Positions 26,308 through 34,518 of a stretch of 64,000 nucleotides of DNA are shown in pieces. The stretch's first letter is position 1. Each line of letters starts with the position of its first letter. The stretch spans positions 1 through 64,000 of the forward strand of contig CAYSLU010000013.1 in assembly GCA_964431965.1 (NCBI GenBank), written 5' to 3'. Origin of the DNA: CAYSLU01 sp964431965. Its GTDB lineage: Bacteria; Verrucomicrobiota; Kiritimatiellia; CAIKKV01; CAYSLU01. The notes beneath the pieces are model-generated. The model worked only from the letters and a program-made list of their open reading frames with translations. It had not been told where the DNA came from and made no database searches. A program made the translations under genes and the position numbers.

Positions 26308-27715
26308 CCGCACGCCGCGCGATCGTCCGCCACGCCTCCTCCGCGTCCGGCAGGAGCGAGAACAGGACGAAGAGGCCGGCCGGCACGAGGTGCGAGAAGA
26401 GCCGGTCGATGGTCGTCCGGACGTGCCACGCCAGGTCGTGCGGAGTCAGCAGCAGGACGAGCAGGTAGGCGAGCGCGGTCGCGGCGAGCGCGGCCGCCGG
26501 AGCGGCCAGCGCGCGGGACGGACGCAGGGCGCGAAGGGCGAGCATGACGACGATCGACGCCGCGAGCGCGATTTCCCACGGCCGGAGCAGGAGGGCGCGC
26601 AGGCCGTCCAGCAGGATCCGGTAGCGGAGCGGATCGGCCAGGCGGCCGAGCGTGGCTGACGGATCGGCGCACCATGCCGCCATGAGGTCGTTCGCCGGGG
26701 CGCCGGCGGCCTTGGCTGAAAGCGCGGGCATCAGCGCGGGTAGTGAGCCCAGCACAAAGCACGCAAGCGCCCGGAACTCGGCCTTGCGGCGGGGGCCGAC
26801 GAGCACGCGCCTGCCGAGGATGGCCAGCAGAACACCGAGCGGAATCAGCCCCTCGTTCTTGGCCGATGCGGCGAAGCCGGCGAAGAACCCGGCGAGGGCG
26901 GCCAGCGCGTTTCCGCGGGTTCCGCCGGTGTCCCGCATGTGCAGGAACACGACGGCGCCCAGCAGCCCGTAGGCAACGAAGTTGTCGGCGTACTGCCAGG
27001 ACGCGAAGATCCACGTCCACGAGGCCGTCGCGAGGAACATGCCGGCCAGCATGCCGTTCCAGCGGCCGGCGCGGCGAGCGATCCCCGCCGCCAGGAGCAG
27101 CGCGGCGGCGAGCAGGACGGCGACCTGGATCGCGATGGGGATGAGCGGGGTCTCCATGCCGCCGACCGTCCATCCGCGCGCGACGCTGAGCGGGAGCAGG
27201 GGCGGGTACTCCGAATGGGACACCAGCGGAGAGAAGATGTCGGCCCAGTGTGCCCCGCCGTCCCGAACCAGCATCCGGGCCCGCATGTTCCAGATGGCCC
27301 AGGCATCCCACTGGCCGTGCGGGCTGAGCAGTGCGACAAGGAACGCGGAGACGCAGCCGACGGCCAGCGTGAACGCGAAGAGAGCGACGAGCGTGCGCTG
27401 GGGGGCAGGCGGGGCGTCGGAGCGGTCGGGACTGCCGGACCCGTCCGACCGGCCAGACGGGCGGCGCCGCCAGGCGAGGGCGGCGGCCAGGGCGAGCACG
27501 GCCGCGCACTCCGCGGCCAGCGTCAGCGGTCGGCTGGGGCCGCACGTGGCGACCCACGCGAGGAACGCGGTGGAGGTCAGGCCCAGGCCGATGCCGAAGC
27601 CGGCGGCCAGTTGCATCGCGCGGCGCCAGGGAGCGCGCGAGTCCGGAACGCCCAGAAGCGCGAGGATGCACCAGCCGATGAGCAGCGGGAGTACGATGAC
27701 CGGAAGGGCGTACAC
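26291..27715 (-). CDS. Multi-pass membrane glycosyltransferase, GT39/ArnT-like
   Basis: A 474-residue integral membrane protein with about 11 to 12 hydrophobic segments. The loop after the third segment carries GQWDAWAIWNMRARM and SEYPPLLPL, the layout of GT-C fold lipid-linked sugar or mannosyl transferases (PMT/ArnT-like). The start is GTG 27715, 1 nt after the stop of the upstream small exported protein, so the two are cotranscribed and probably act together. A longer in-frame ATG upstream (28000) lies inside that gene and is rejected. Donor and acceptor are unknown. Confidence 0.75.
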   Translation of the reverse strand: MYALPVIVLPLLIGWCILALLGVPDSRAPWRRAMQLAAGFGIGLGLTSTAFLAWVATCGPSRPLTLAAECAAVLALAAALAWRRRPSGRSDGSGSPDRSDAPPAPQRTLVALFAFTLAVGCVSAFLVALLSPHGQWDAWAIWNMRARMLVRDGGAHWADIFSPLVSHSEYPPLLPLSVARGWTVGGMETPLIPIAIQVAVLLAAALLLAAGIARRAGRWNGMLAGMFLATASWTWIFASWQYADNFVAYGLLGAVVFLHMRDTGGTRGNALAALAGFFAGFAASAKNEGLIPLGVLLAILGRRVLVGPRRKAEFRALACFVLGSLPALMPALSAKAAGAPANDLMAAWCADPSATLGRLADPLRYRILLDGLRALLLRPWEIALAASIVVMLALRALRPSRALAAPAAALAATALAYLLVLLLTPHDLAWHVRTTIDRLFSHLVPAGLFVLFSLLPDAEEAWRTIARRAVRPAP

Positions 27716-27716
27716 C

Positions 27717-28244
27717 TCAGGGCGTCTCCTTCCGGTAGAGGCGGAGGAACAGGCCGCCGGATATCGAGTCGCTCCAGACGATCCGGTAGCCGGACACGGC
27801 GCCTTCCGCGATAGCCGGGGCGGCATTGGTCGAGACCTCGAGCACCGCGGCGCGCGGCGTCGGGTGCGTCCGGTCCATCGCGAGGCCGACGATCTCGAAG
27901 CGATGCGCGGCGCCCGCCAGGCGCGCCGGGAGTCGCGGGTTGAGATCGAACAGCAGCGGGGCCGCATCATACTGGAGGCTGAATGCCACCAGCTCCGCAT
28001 CCGGCGACGGCAGGTCCGTGATGTATCCGACGGGAGCCGGGCCCGCGGCCGCCCGGGCCGCGGCCGCCTTTGCGGTGGACTCGGACGCGAAGGCGTCGGG
28101 ATCGGAGCGTGCGAAGCCGAGGCCGGGGTAGCGAGCCGCCACGTGCGGCCAGGCGCCGCACGTCGTGCGGATGCCGGTTGCGACGGAGCCGCCGGCTACG
28201 CCGAGGGCGAAGAGCAGCATGAGGATGGCGGCCGGCTTCTTCAT
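27717..28244 (-). CDS. Uncharacterised membrane-anchored or secreted protein
   Basis: A 175-residue protein starting MKKPAAILMLLFALGVAGGSVATG, an uncleaved anchor or signal peptide. The rest is hydrophilic and Ala-rich, with no family I recognise. It is directly upstream of the GT39-like membrane transferase (1-nt gap), so it may be a periplasmic partner or belong to the same glycan or lipid modification step. It is divergent from the Gfo/Idh/MocA gene across 148 bp. Confidence 0.7.
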   Translation of the reverse strand: MKKPAAILMLLFALGVAGGSVATGIRTTCGAWPHVAARYPGLGFARSDPDAFASESTAKAAAARAAAGPAPVGYITDLPSPDAELVAFSLQYDAAPLLFDLNPRLPARLAGAAHRFEIVGLAMDRTHPTPRAAVLEVSTNAAPAIAEGAVSGYRIVWSDSISGGLFLRLYRKETP

Positions 28245-28328
28245 GGCTGAAAGCGGAACCGTGAAGTGCGCCTTGTACTCCCCGGGTGCGCCGATGGCAA
28301 GCGCGGGGCGGCTTCGTCTGCCCGGACG

Positions 28329-28356
28329 TTGTGCGGCCGGCGGCGAGTGATATAGT
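28329..28356 (+). promoter_or_regulatory. Sigma70-type promoter for the Gfo/Idh/MocA gene
   Basis: TTGTGC (28329-28334) and TATAGT (28351-28356) with a 16-bp spacer, in the divergent gap. Transcription would begin near 28363, about 30 bases before the ATG at 28393. Confidence 0.45.
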
Positions 28357-28392
28357 AGCGCGCTTCGGACCTTGGAGATCGAGGAGGATCAC

Positions 28393-29622
28393 ATGACATC
28401 TGGCACCATTCGGTTCGGCGTCGTCGGCATTCACGGCTATTCGCGTGCACACATCGGCTCGATTCAGGGCGTGGCCAGGAGTGGCGGGCCGGCCAGGCTG
28501 TCGGCGGCTGTCGGCTTTGCGCGTGAGCTGGACGAGCCGTACGCCGCAGGCCTTGAGGCGGCGGGCGTGAAGCTCGTGCCGGACCTGGATGCCCTGCTGG
28601 GGTTGAACGGGGAGATCGACATCGTCACGCTGCCGGTCGGGATTGCGCTTCACGTGCCGATGGCGACGAAAGCGCTGCAGGCCGGGTTCCCGGTGTATCT
28701 CGAGAAGCCCGTGACGGGCACCATCCAGGACTTCGACCGGCTGGCGGAGATTGCGCGTGCCGCGCGGGGCCCTCTGTTCATCGGGTTCCAGGACATCTTC
28801 CAGCCGTCGCTGCGCGAGCTGAAGCGGCGCATCCTGGGCGGCGACCTCGGGAAGCTGCGCCGCGTGGTCCTGATGGCGGCGTGGCCGCGGGACATGCAGT
28901 ACTACGGCCGCAACGGATGGGCGGGCCAGCTCGTGAACAAAGGAGTCATCGTGCTCGACTCCCCCCTGAACAACGCGTGCGCCCACTACCTGAACATCGC
29001 GCTGTTCCTGGCGGGCGCGCAGGCGGATGAGGCCGCACGCCCCCTGCGCGTGGAGGCGGAACTGTACCGGGCGAATCCGATCGAGTCGGCCGACACCATG
29101 GCCGTGCGCGTGAAGACGGGCGAGTCCGTGGACGTCGTGTTCGCCGTCTCGCATGCCTGCGAGACGCACCGCGGCCCCATCTTCCGTCTCGAGTTCGACG
29201 GCGGGGCGACGGTCACGATGGACCGGACGGCGGGCGTGTCGGATCCCTGGCGGCTGCGCTGGCCCGGCGGGCGCGAGGAGGCGATCGCGATCAACTGGGT
29301 GGATTCGCTCGGGCAGACGGCCCGGATTCTGCTCGGAGAGCGGGATCTGCCGGCCTGCACGCTGGCCATGTCGCGGGCTCACACGCTGGTTGTGAACGGG
29401 TGTCACCTGGCGACTCCGATCGTCACCATCGCGGAGTCGCGGCGGGCGTCGAAGACGCGCCTCGAGAACGGGGCGCTGCTCAACTACGTGCCGGGGATGA
29501 ACGCGGCGCTGGATGAGTCCTTTGAGAAGGGGTGCCTGCTGTCCGAGACCGGGCTGGCTCCATGGGCGGCGCGCGGCGGCTGTGCCGACGTGAGCGCGCT
29601 CCGCCGCTTCGCGCTTCCGTGA
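28393..29622 (+). CDS. Gfo/Idh/MocA-family NAD(P)-dependent oxidoreductase
   Basis: A 409-residue sugar dehydrogenase-like protein. The N-terminal Rossmann fold begins FGVVGIHGYSRAHI, a variant of the GxGxxG loop, and has the family EKP motif (VYLEKPVTG near residue 110). The C-terminal alpha/beta domain includes GWAGQLVNKGVIVLDSP. Members oxidise or reduce inositols, sugars and sugar acids. GAGGAGG sits 7 nt before the ATG; an upstream in-frame start (28372) lacks a good site. Convergent with the ceramidase-like gene (15-bp gap). The substrate is not deducible. Confidence 0.88.
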   Translation: MTSGTIRFGVVGIHGYSRAHIGSIQGVARSGGPARLSAAVGFARELDEPYAAGLEAAGVKLVPDLDALLGLNGEIDIVTLPVGIALHVPMATKALQAGFPVYLEKPVTGTIQDFDRLAEIARAARGPLFIGFQDIFQPSLRELKRRILGGDLGKLRRVVLMAAWPRDMQYYGRNGWAGQLVNKGVIVLDSPLNNACAHYLNIALFLAGAQADEAARPLRVEAELYRANPIESADTMAVRVKTGESVDVVFAVSHACETHRGPIFRLEFDGGATVTMDRTAGVSDPWRLRWPGGREEAIAINWVDSLGQTARILLGERDLPACTLAMSRAHTLVVNGCHLATPIVTIAESRRASKTRLENGALLNYVPGMNAALDESFEKGCLLSETGLAPWAARGGCADVSALRRFALP

Positions 29623-29637
29623 TTCGGGCGGGGCCGC

Positions 29638-31038
29638 TCAGGCGTTCGCCCGGAGCTCGCGGAGCAGCCGAACGGCCGCCTCGCCCATGCGCTTCCCGGC
29701 ATCGGGTGCCAGCCGGCTCTGCAGGGCCAGGCACGACTCGTAGCCACCACGGGCGATTCCGTCCTCCTCCGGGATGTAGCCTTGCCAGCCGTTGGCCAGC
29801 TCGACCAACTGGGTGGCGGGAAAGGGCGAGGCGGCCCGGACGGCGTGTCCCAGCGTGCTGAAGTACTCGCAGGGGAATCCGACGATCGCCAGATCGCCGC
29901 AGGCGAGCGCTTGGATCTCGACGTCCTCAACCAGTTCGCGCGCCCCGACGCGGCGCTGGTGCTCCCACGTCCCGACGATGTCGCGAGCCAGCCAGTCGTC
30001 GACCGCCTCGGAATTGTGATGGAAATGGTACGCGTAGCCGTACAGGTCCCGCGCCAGGCGTCCGCTCGACGGCTCGCCCCGGGCGCGCGACTCCAGATGT
30101 CGACGGGCGGTTTCGACCTGCGTGCCGGTCACACGCCGCTGGGCTATGCGGAGGATCTCGCGCCGGACGAGGAGGGGCGAAGCCCGGATGGCGGTCGCAT
30201 CGCGAAGGGCCACGATCGTTCGGTCGGCGATGCCTTCGCCCATCCGCCGGGCATACTCGGCTCCACCCTCGCCGGTGCGGCCTGGGATGCCGCTGTTCTG
30301 AGACAGATCGCCCGCCGGCCCGTTCGCGAAGACGAACGTGCCGCCCAGCTGCTGCTCCAGCCGGTCCCTCAGAGGCCCGGGGTAGTCGGCGCTGAAGCGC
30401 GTGTCGCTGTACATCGCGGTGGGGTGACAGCCGAAGTTGACGATGCCACCCATGGGCCGGCTGTCGGCGGCGACGGCGAGCAGCGCCCAGACGTCGCGCT
30501 CGTCCGGGCCCTCCATGCGGACGAAGCCGGGGGCGTCGCGCCGTCCGTGGGTGCCGACCTGCTCGCGCCCGTCCGCATCCCGGTAGATCGGTCGGCGGTT
30601 GAAGGACCAGCCCGGCGCGTCGCCGTGCGCGAAGCGGAGCGTGGCCGGGGCCAGCGCGACCGCCGTGCGCCGGGCGAGGTCGCCGAGCAAGGGGAGGATG
30701 CGATCGACCCCGGCATACGCGTCATCGACGGGCAGCCACGGGTTCGTGGCCGGCGCGCAGTGCGTGTGCGTGGTGGCGACCATCACGTGCGCGGGCGGCA
30801 GCCCGGCCGCGGTCGCGATGGCGGCCCGGAACTCGGCGGCCACGGGCGGGAAGATCACGTTCAGGTCGAGCACGCACACGGCCAGCCGGGCGGACCCGTC
30901 GTCGAACAGCGCCAGCCGCGCGGTGAGCGGCCACTTGACGCCGGTGGACGTCAGGATGTTGATGCCGAACCGTCCGAACCGAGGACCGATTTCAGGGGTG
31001 ATGTCGATCGCGCCGAATGCCGCCTGTAGTGTGCTCAT
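29638..31038 (-). CDS. Neutral/alkaline ceramidase-like hydrolase
   Basis: A 466-residue protein matching the N-terminal catalytic domain of neutral ceramidases. Family features are AAFGAIDITPE at the N terminus, HTHCAP and NFGCHPTAM (zinc histidines), GPAGDLSQN with the catalytic Ser, GFPCEYFSTLG (zinc Glu) and NGWQGYIPEEDGIARGGYE (zinc Tyr). It lacks the C-terminal Ig-like domain of true ceramidases and has no signal peptide. Many PVC bacteria carry several such short relatives of unknown substrate, so an amidase or other lipid role is possible. It lies 42 nt downstream of a secreted unknown protein. Confidence 0.85.
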   Translation of the reverse strand: MSTLQAAFGAIDITPEIGPRFGRFGINILTSTGVKWPLTARLALFDDGSARLAVCVLDLNVIFPPVAAEFRAAIATAAGLPPAHVMVATTHTHCAPATNPWLPVDDAYAGVDRILPLLGDLARRTAVALAPATLRFAHGDAPGWSFNRRPIYRDADGREQVGTHGRRDAPGFVRMEGPDERDVWALLAVAADSRPMGGIVNFGCHPTAMYSDTRFSADYPGPLRDRLEQQLGGTFVFANGPAGDLSQNSGIPGRTGEGGAEYARRMGEGIADRTIVALRDATAIRASPLLVRREILRIAQRRVTGTQVETARRHLESRARGEPSSGRLARDLYGYAYHFHHNSEAVDDWLARDIVGTWEHQRRVGARELVEDVEIQALACGDLAIVGFPCEYFSTLGHAVRAASPFPATQLVELANGWQGYIPEEDGIARGGYESCLALQSRLAPDAGKRMGEAAVRLLRELRANA

Positions 31039-31080
31039 GTCGCTCCTCGCCCCGCTGTTTCGCCGGGCTGCCCTTCCGCT

Positions 31081-31767
31081 CTACTCCACAATCGTCCGCA
31101 GCCTCTCGACGCGATGCTTTCGCAGGAACTCCTTCAGAAACTGAACCGCGACGGGGGTGTCCTGGATCTCGTAGTACTCCTCCCCGGTCTCCAGCTGCCT
31201 CCACATCTTGGCCGTCAAGGACTGGGCGAAGTCGACGTTCTCCGGGTCGAGTCCCTTCGCGATCTCGACCTCGTCGATCGGCTTCCCGTCCCGGAACCCG
31301 TTCTCGCGCCGCAGCCAGAGATTCTGCACGGCAATCTCTGCGGGGAAGTCGCGCGCGGCGATCTCGGCTAGCACGCCGTGGTCCTGCCGAAAGTATCGGA
31401 ACCGGATCCGCGATTCATCCGACTCGCGGTCGAAGACGACGAGGTGGAGCAGGTTGCTGTGTGCCCGGAGGCAGATCGGCACTCCGGGGCCAACCCAGAG
31501 GACCTGCCGTCCCTGCCAGGGGATGGAGAGGTACGTGGTGTCGTGCTGAAAGAACTCCGCTTTCGGCGTGCTGAGGAGGTGGACCGCTCCGAACGACTTG
31601 TACTTCAAGCCCCAGCGCTCGGCGTGCTCCCGGTAGTCGATGAACCTGCCCGGCTCAACTTCCGCCCTTCCCCTGATGTCGACCGCCTCGCGCACGAGCC
31701 GGTTCTCCACGCCGCGGCAGACGGACGGCAGCAGCAGGAGAAAGAGCAACGGGAGTCTCGGGCTCAT
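31081..31767 (-). CDS. Uncharacterised secreted protein
   Basis: A 228-residue protein with a signal peptide (MSPRLPLLFLLLLPSVCRG). The mature part is charged and begins with ENRLVREAVDIRG; no family is recognised. It lies 42 nt upstream of the ceramidase-like gene on the same strand and may be cotranscribed with it. It has two Cys, one in the signal region. A function cannot be assigned. Confidence 0.75.
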   Translation of the reverse strand: MSPRLPLLFLLLLPSVCRGVENRLVREAVDIRGRAEVEPGRFIDYREHAERWGLKYKSFGAVHLLSTPKAEFFQHDTTYLSIPWQGRQVLWVGPGVPICLRAHSNLLHLVVFDRESDESRIRFRYFRQDHGVLAEIAARDFPAEIAVQNLWLRRENGFRDGKPIDEVEIAKGLDPENVDFAQSLTAKMWRQLETGEEYYEIQDTPVAVQFLKEFLRKHRVERLRTIVE

Positions 31768-31932
31768 ATCACTTCCTTCCTTCCGAATGCACCGGCCGGA
31801 TTCCCGGGCTTGGGGTCGCCGGACAGCGAGAGCACAGGCGACGGCATTCCGATGTGTCTGCGGACACTAGATCGGCGGTTGGAGGAGATCAACGGGAAAG
31901 TCCGATCTGGAGCGGCTCGGAAGCCATCTGAG

Positions 31933-32844
31933 CTACCCGACCGCCACAAGGACCAGGCCGGCGAACATGATGAGCACGCCGACAAGTTTGGGGCCGTGCG
32001 GCGGTTCGCGCAGAACGAGGATGCCGAAGGTCGCGCCCAGCGGGATGCTGAGCTGGCGGAACGCCACGACGTAGCTGATGTTGCTCACGTGTGCCATGGA
32101 GACCAGGACGAGCGCGTAGGCGGCATAGATCACGGCGCCGGCCGCGGCGGCGTGCGGGAGGTGTGCGCGGACGGTTTCCTTGAGGTTCAGGCGGCCTTCG
32201 CGGCGGGGAAGGATGAATAGCAGGAGCCAGAGCGACGTGATCGCGCCGTCCAGGCACAGGTAGAGGAGCGTGATCGCCGGCACTCCCCAGCCGTCGGCTG
32301 CGGCGCCCCGCAGTCGGCGCAGTGCTTCATCGTCCACGAGCGAGTAGCCGGCCGTCCCGAACGCCGCTATCAGCGCGAGCGCGCACGTGGCATTCAGATA
32401 ATGCCGGACGTGGATCTGCGAGAATCTCTGCATGGGGAGCAGGAAGCATCCCGTCACGACGAGCACGATGCCGGTGACGCAGCCCATGCCGACCTGGGTC
32501 CGGCGGCCGAGCGCGAAGGTCACGAGGGCCACGAGCAACACGGGCACTGAGCGCGCCAGCGGGTAGGCCACGGACATATCCCCCGCGCGGTACGCGCCGG
32601 CGAGCGCGGCATAGTAGACGGCCATGAAGAAGCCGGTCGCCAGCAGCAGCGGTCCGACATCGGCGAGCGCGCGGATGGCCGCGCCGTCGAGGCCGCGGAT
32701 GAGCACCGGCAGGAGCAGCAGGGAGCCGGTTGTGTTCGCCAGAAGGAAGAACGACGCCGACGGGTGCCGGCTCTTCGTAAAGAGGTTCCACCCCGCGTGC
32801 ATCACGGAGGAGAGGAGGATCAGGATGATGGCGGCGAGCGTCAT
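31933..32844 (-). CDS. EamA/DMT-superfamily transporter
   Basis: A 303-residue protein with ten hydrophobic segments, a typical drug/metabolite transporter of the EamA class. MHAGWNLFTKSRHPSASFF near the N terminus and DMSVAYPLARSVPVLL in the middle are DMT-like, and each half repeats the fold (second half RQLSIPLGATFGILVLREP). It probably exports or imports a small metabolite. It is 165 bp upstream of the secreted unknown and is followed on the other side by the palindromic repeat region. Confidence 0.85.
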   Translation of the reverse strand: MTLAAIILILLSSVMHAGWNLFTKSRHPSASFFLLANTTGSLLLLPVLIRGLDGAAIRALADVGPLLLATGFFMAVYYAALAGAYRAGDMSVAYPLARSVPVLLVALVTFALGRRTQVGMGCVTGIVLVVTGCFLLPMQRFSQIHVRHYLNATCALALIAAFGTAGYSLVDDEALRRLRGAAADGWGVPAITLLYLCLDGAITSLWLLLFILPRREGRLNLKETVRAHLPHAAAAGAVIYAAYALVLVSMAHVSNISYVVAFRQLSIPLGATFGILVLREPPHGPKLVGVLIMFAGLVLVAVG

Positions 32845-32958
32845 GACCGGCGGATGCTACGCTGGGACCCGCCGGGGATCAACGCGCGGATTGGCGTAGC
32901 AGCGGGGCATGCTGTGAGCTCGCTCTACGTGGCCGGCGAGCTCGCCCGGGTTCCGACA

Positions 32959-33263
32959 GGTAGGGCGGTCTCGCCGAGACCGCCGCGTGTAGGCGGACTG
33001 CGCGATACGAGACAGCTCGACGGATTGGGCCGAAGGGCGACACGCCAGCCCGGCCCATCTGGGCGGTTGCCGGGGGACGGCACATACAGGAGTATGGTGC
33101 CGCCCCCGGCGCCCGCCCATCTGGACCAGTCTGACGTATCGCCCTTCGGGCCTCTCGCAGACTCGGGGCGACCCAATCCGCCTCGCGGGTCGCCCCGTTC
33201 CGTCGCGGACTCGGAACGGTGGGTCAGGGTGACCTTCGACACTCTGCTGTTCCTGGTCTGCCG
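32959..33263. repeat. Palindrome-rich tandem repeat, copy 1 (305 bp)
   Basis: First copy of a 305-bp unit directly repeated at 33264-33567, about 97% identical by eye. It opens with a near-perfect palindrome, arms GGCGGTCTCG and CGAGACCGCC. Next comes a long imperfect palindrome (33028-33152), about 53-base arms around the loop ACAGGAG. Two more inverted repeats follow: GGGGCGACCC with GGGTCGCCCC, and CGTTCCG with CGGAACG. No ORF here looks protein-like. Confidence 0.9.
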
Positions 33264-33567
33264 GGTAGGGCGGTCTCGCCGAGACCGCCGCGTGTAGGCG
33301 GACTGCGCGATACGAGACAGCTCGACGGATTGGGCCGAAGGGCGACACGCCAGCCCGGCCCATCTGGGCGGTTCCCGGGGGACGGCACATACAGGAGTAT
33401 GGTGCCGCCCCCGGCGCCCGCCCATCTGGACCAGTCTGACGTATCGCCCTTCGGGCCCCTCGCAGACTCGGGGCGACCCAATCCACCTCGCGGGTCGCCC
33501 GTTCCGTAGCGGACTCGGAACGGTGGGTCAGGGTGACCTTCGACATTCCGCTGTTCTTGGTCTGCCG
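33264..33567. repeat. Palindrome-rich tandem repeat, copy 2 (304 bp)
   Basis: Second copy, one base shorter in the GGGTCGCCC stretch, with a few substitutions. Its large palindrome is at 33333-33457. The gene-free stretch 32845-33667 consists almost entirely of these copies. Confidence 0.9.
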
Positions 33568-33593
33568 GGTAGGGCGGGCTCGCCGAGACCGCC
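33568..33593. repeat. Partial third copy of the palindromic repeat
   Basis: The first 26 bases of the unit reappear directly after copy 2 with one change, then the sequence diverges. It marks the end of the array. Confidence 0.75.
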
Positions 33594-33667
33594 ATACCGT
33601 TCACGGTATCGGCTCTGCGGGCGCGAAAGAACGATCGGGCGAAACGGATGCCGTCCGCAGTCACCTC

Positions 33668-34489
33668 TCACGGCGCCGGCGTGAAGGTCCGGATGGCCTC
33701 TTGTGCCTGCTCGACGTCGTCCGAGTTCAGGATGTCGGCGCCCATGGCGAGGCGCTCGTGATAGAGGCCAAGCCCCTCCTGGCGGGCGCGGCGGTCCACC
33801 TCCAGGAATGTGCCGTAGGTGGTGAGGATGCCTTCGTCGTGCAGGCGCTCGAACACCTCGGGAGGGGTCTCGTCGTGGATCCACGCGACGAGCCGCTCGT
33901 GCGGGATGCCGGACGAGAGCAGGTCGCGCATGTGCGCTTCGTTGGTGGCGCGCCCGTACACCATGACATCGGGGTCCAGTTGGTGGGCCCGCACGGTGTC
34001 CACGATGGCGTAGGTCAGGACGACGCAGCACGTGTGCTGGCGCCGTTCGCGGACATGGCGGAGCACGCGCCCCCAGGCGTCGCCTTCCTCCTTGATGTCC
34101 AGGAACACCACGGTCGTGCCTGCTGCCCAGTCCATCACCGCGTCGAGCGTCTCGACGGTCTGGTCAAGCACCCGGTGTTCCTCGTCCTTGAGGCGCAGGC
34201 TCCGCAGTTCGGCGAGGGTGCGCTCCGAGAGGTCGCCCGTGCCGGTGGTGCAGCGATCGAGGGTGCGGTCGTGGTTCAGGACCAGCGAGCCGTCCCGGGT
34301 GGTGCGCACGTCCACCTCGGTCCAGCAGCCGGACGCTTCCCATGCCCGGCGATAGGCCGCGAGCGTGTTCTCCGCGAAGCCGATGGGCGGCGCCCCGCGG
34401 TGGGCGAGGATGGCGGCTTCGCGGCCCGGGAGCCAGCGCATGTACTCGTAGAGATCGCTCGGCCGCTTGAACTGGATCGGACTGGGCAT
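33668..34489 (-). CDS. Glycerophosphodiester phosphodiesterase family protein
   Basis: A 273-residue GDPD TIM barrel. Signature residues: ILAHRGAPPIGFAENTLAAY (His, Arg, Glu, Asn), TEVDVRTTRDGSLVLNHDRTLDRC with metal ligands Glu/Asp and catalytic His, and VFLDIKEE. No signal peptide, so cytoplasmic. It hydrolyses glycerophosphodiesters or related phosphodiesters to alcohol plus glycerol-3-phosphate. It is the last gene of a four-gene minus operon (isomerase-like, class II aldolase, membrane protein). It starts at ATG 34489. Confidence 0.9.
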   Translation of the reverse strand: MPSPIQFKRPSDLYEYMRWLPGREAAILAHRGAPPIGFAENTLAAYRRAWEASGCWTEVDVRTTRDGSLVLNHDRTLDRCTTGTGDLSERTLAELRSLRLKDEEHRVLDQTVETLDAVMDWAAGTTVVFLDIKEEGDAWGRVLRHVRERRQHTCCVVLTYAIVDTVRAHQLDPDVMVYGRATNEAHMRDLLSSGIPHERLVAWIHDETPPEVFERLHDEGILTTYGTFLEVDRRARQEGLGLYHERLAMGADILNSDDVEQAQEAIRTFTPAP

Positions 34490-34518
34490 GTGCGTGCTCT
34501 CCCGGCTTCGTGATTGCC

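Noticed and set aside
32857..33664. Several overlapping minus-strand frames in the tandem repeat
   Set aside because: They repeat with the DNA unit and encode Arg-rich sequence with no protein features; they reflect the palindromes.
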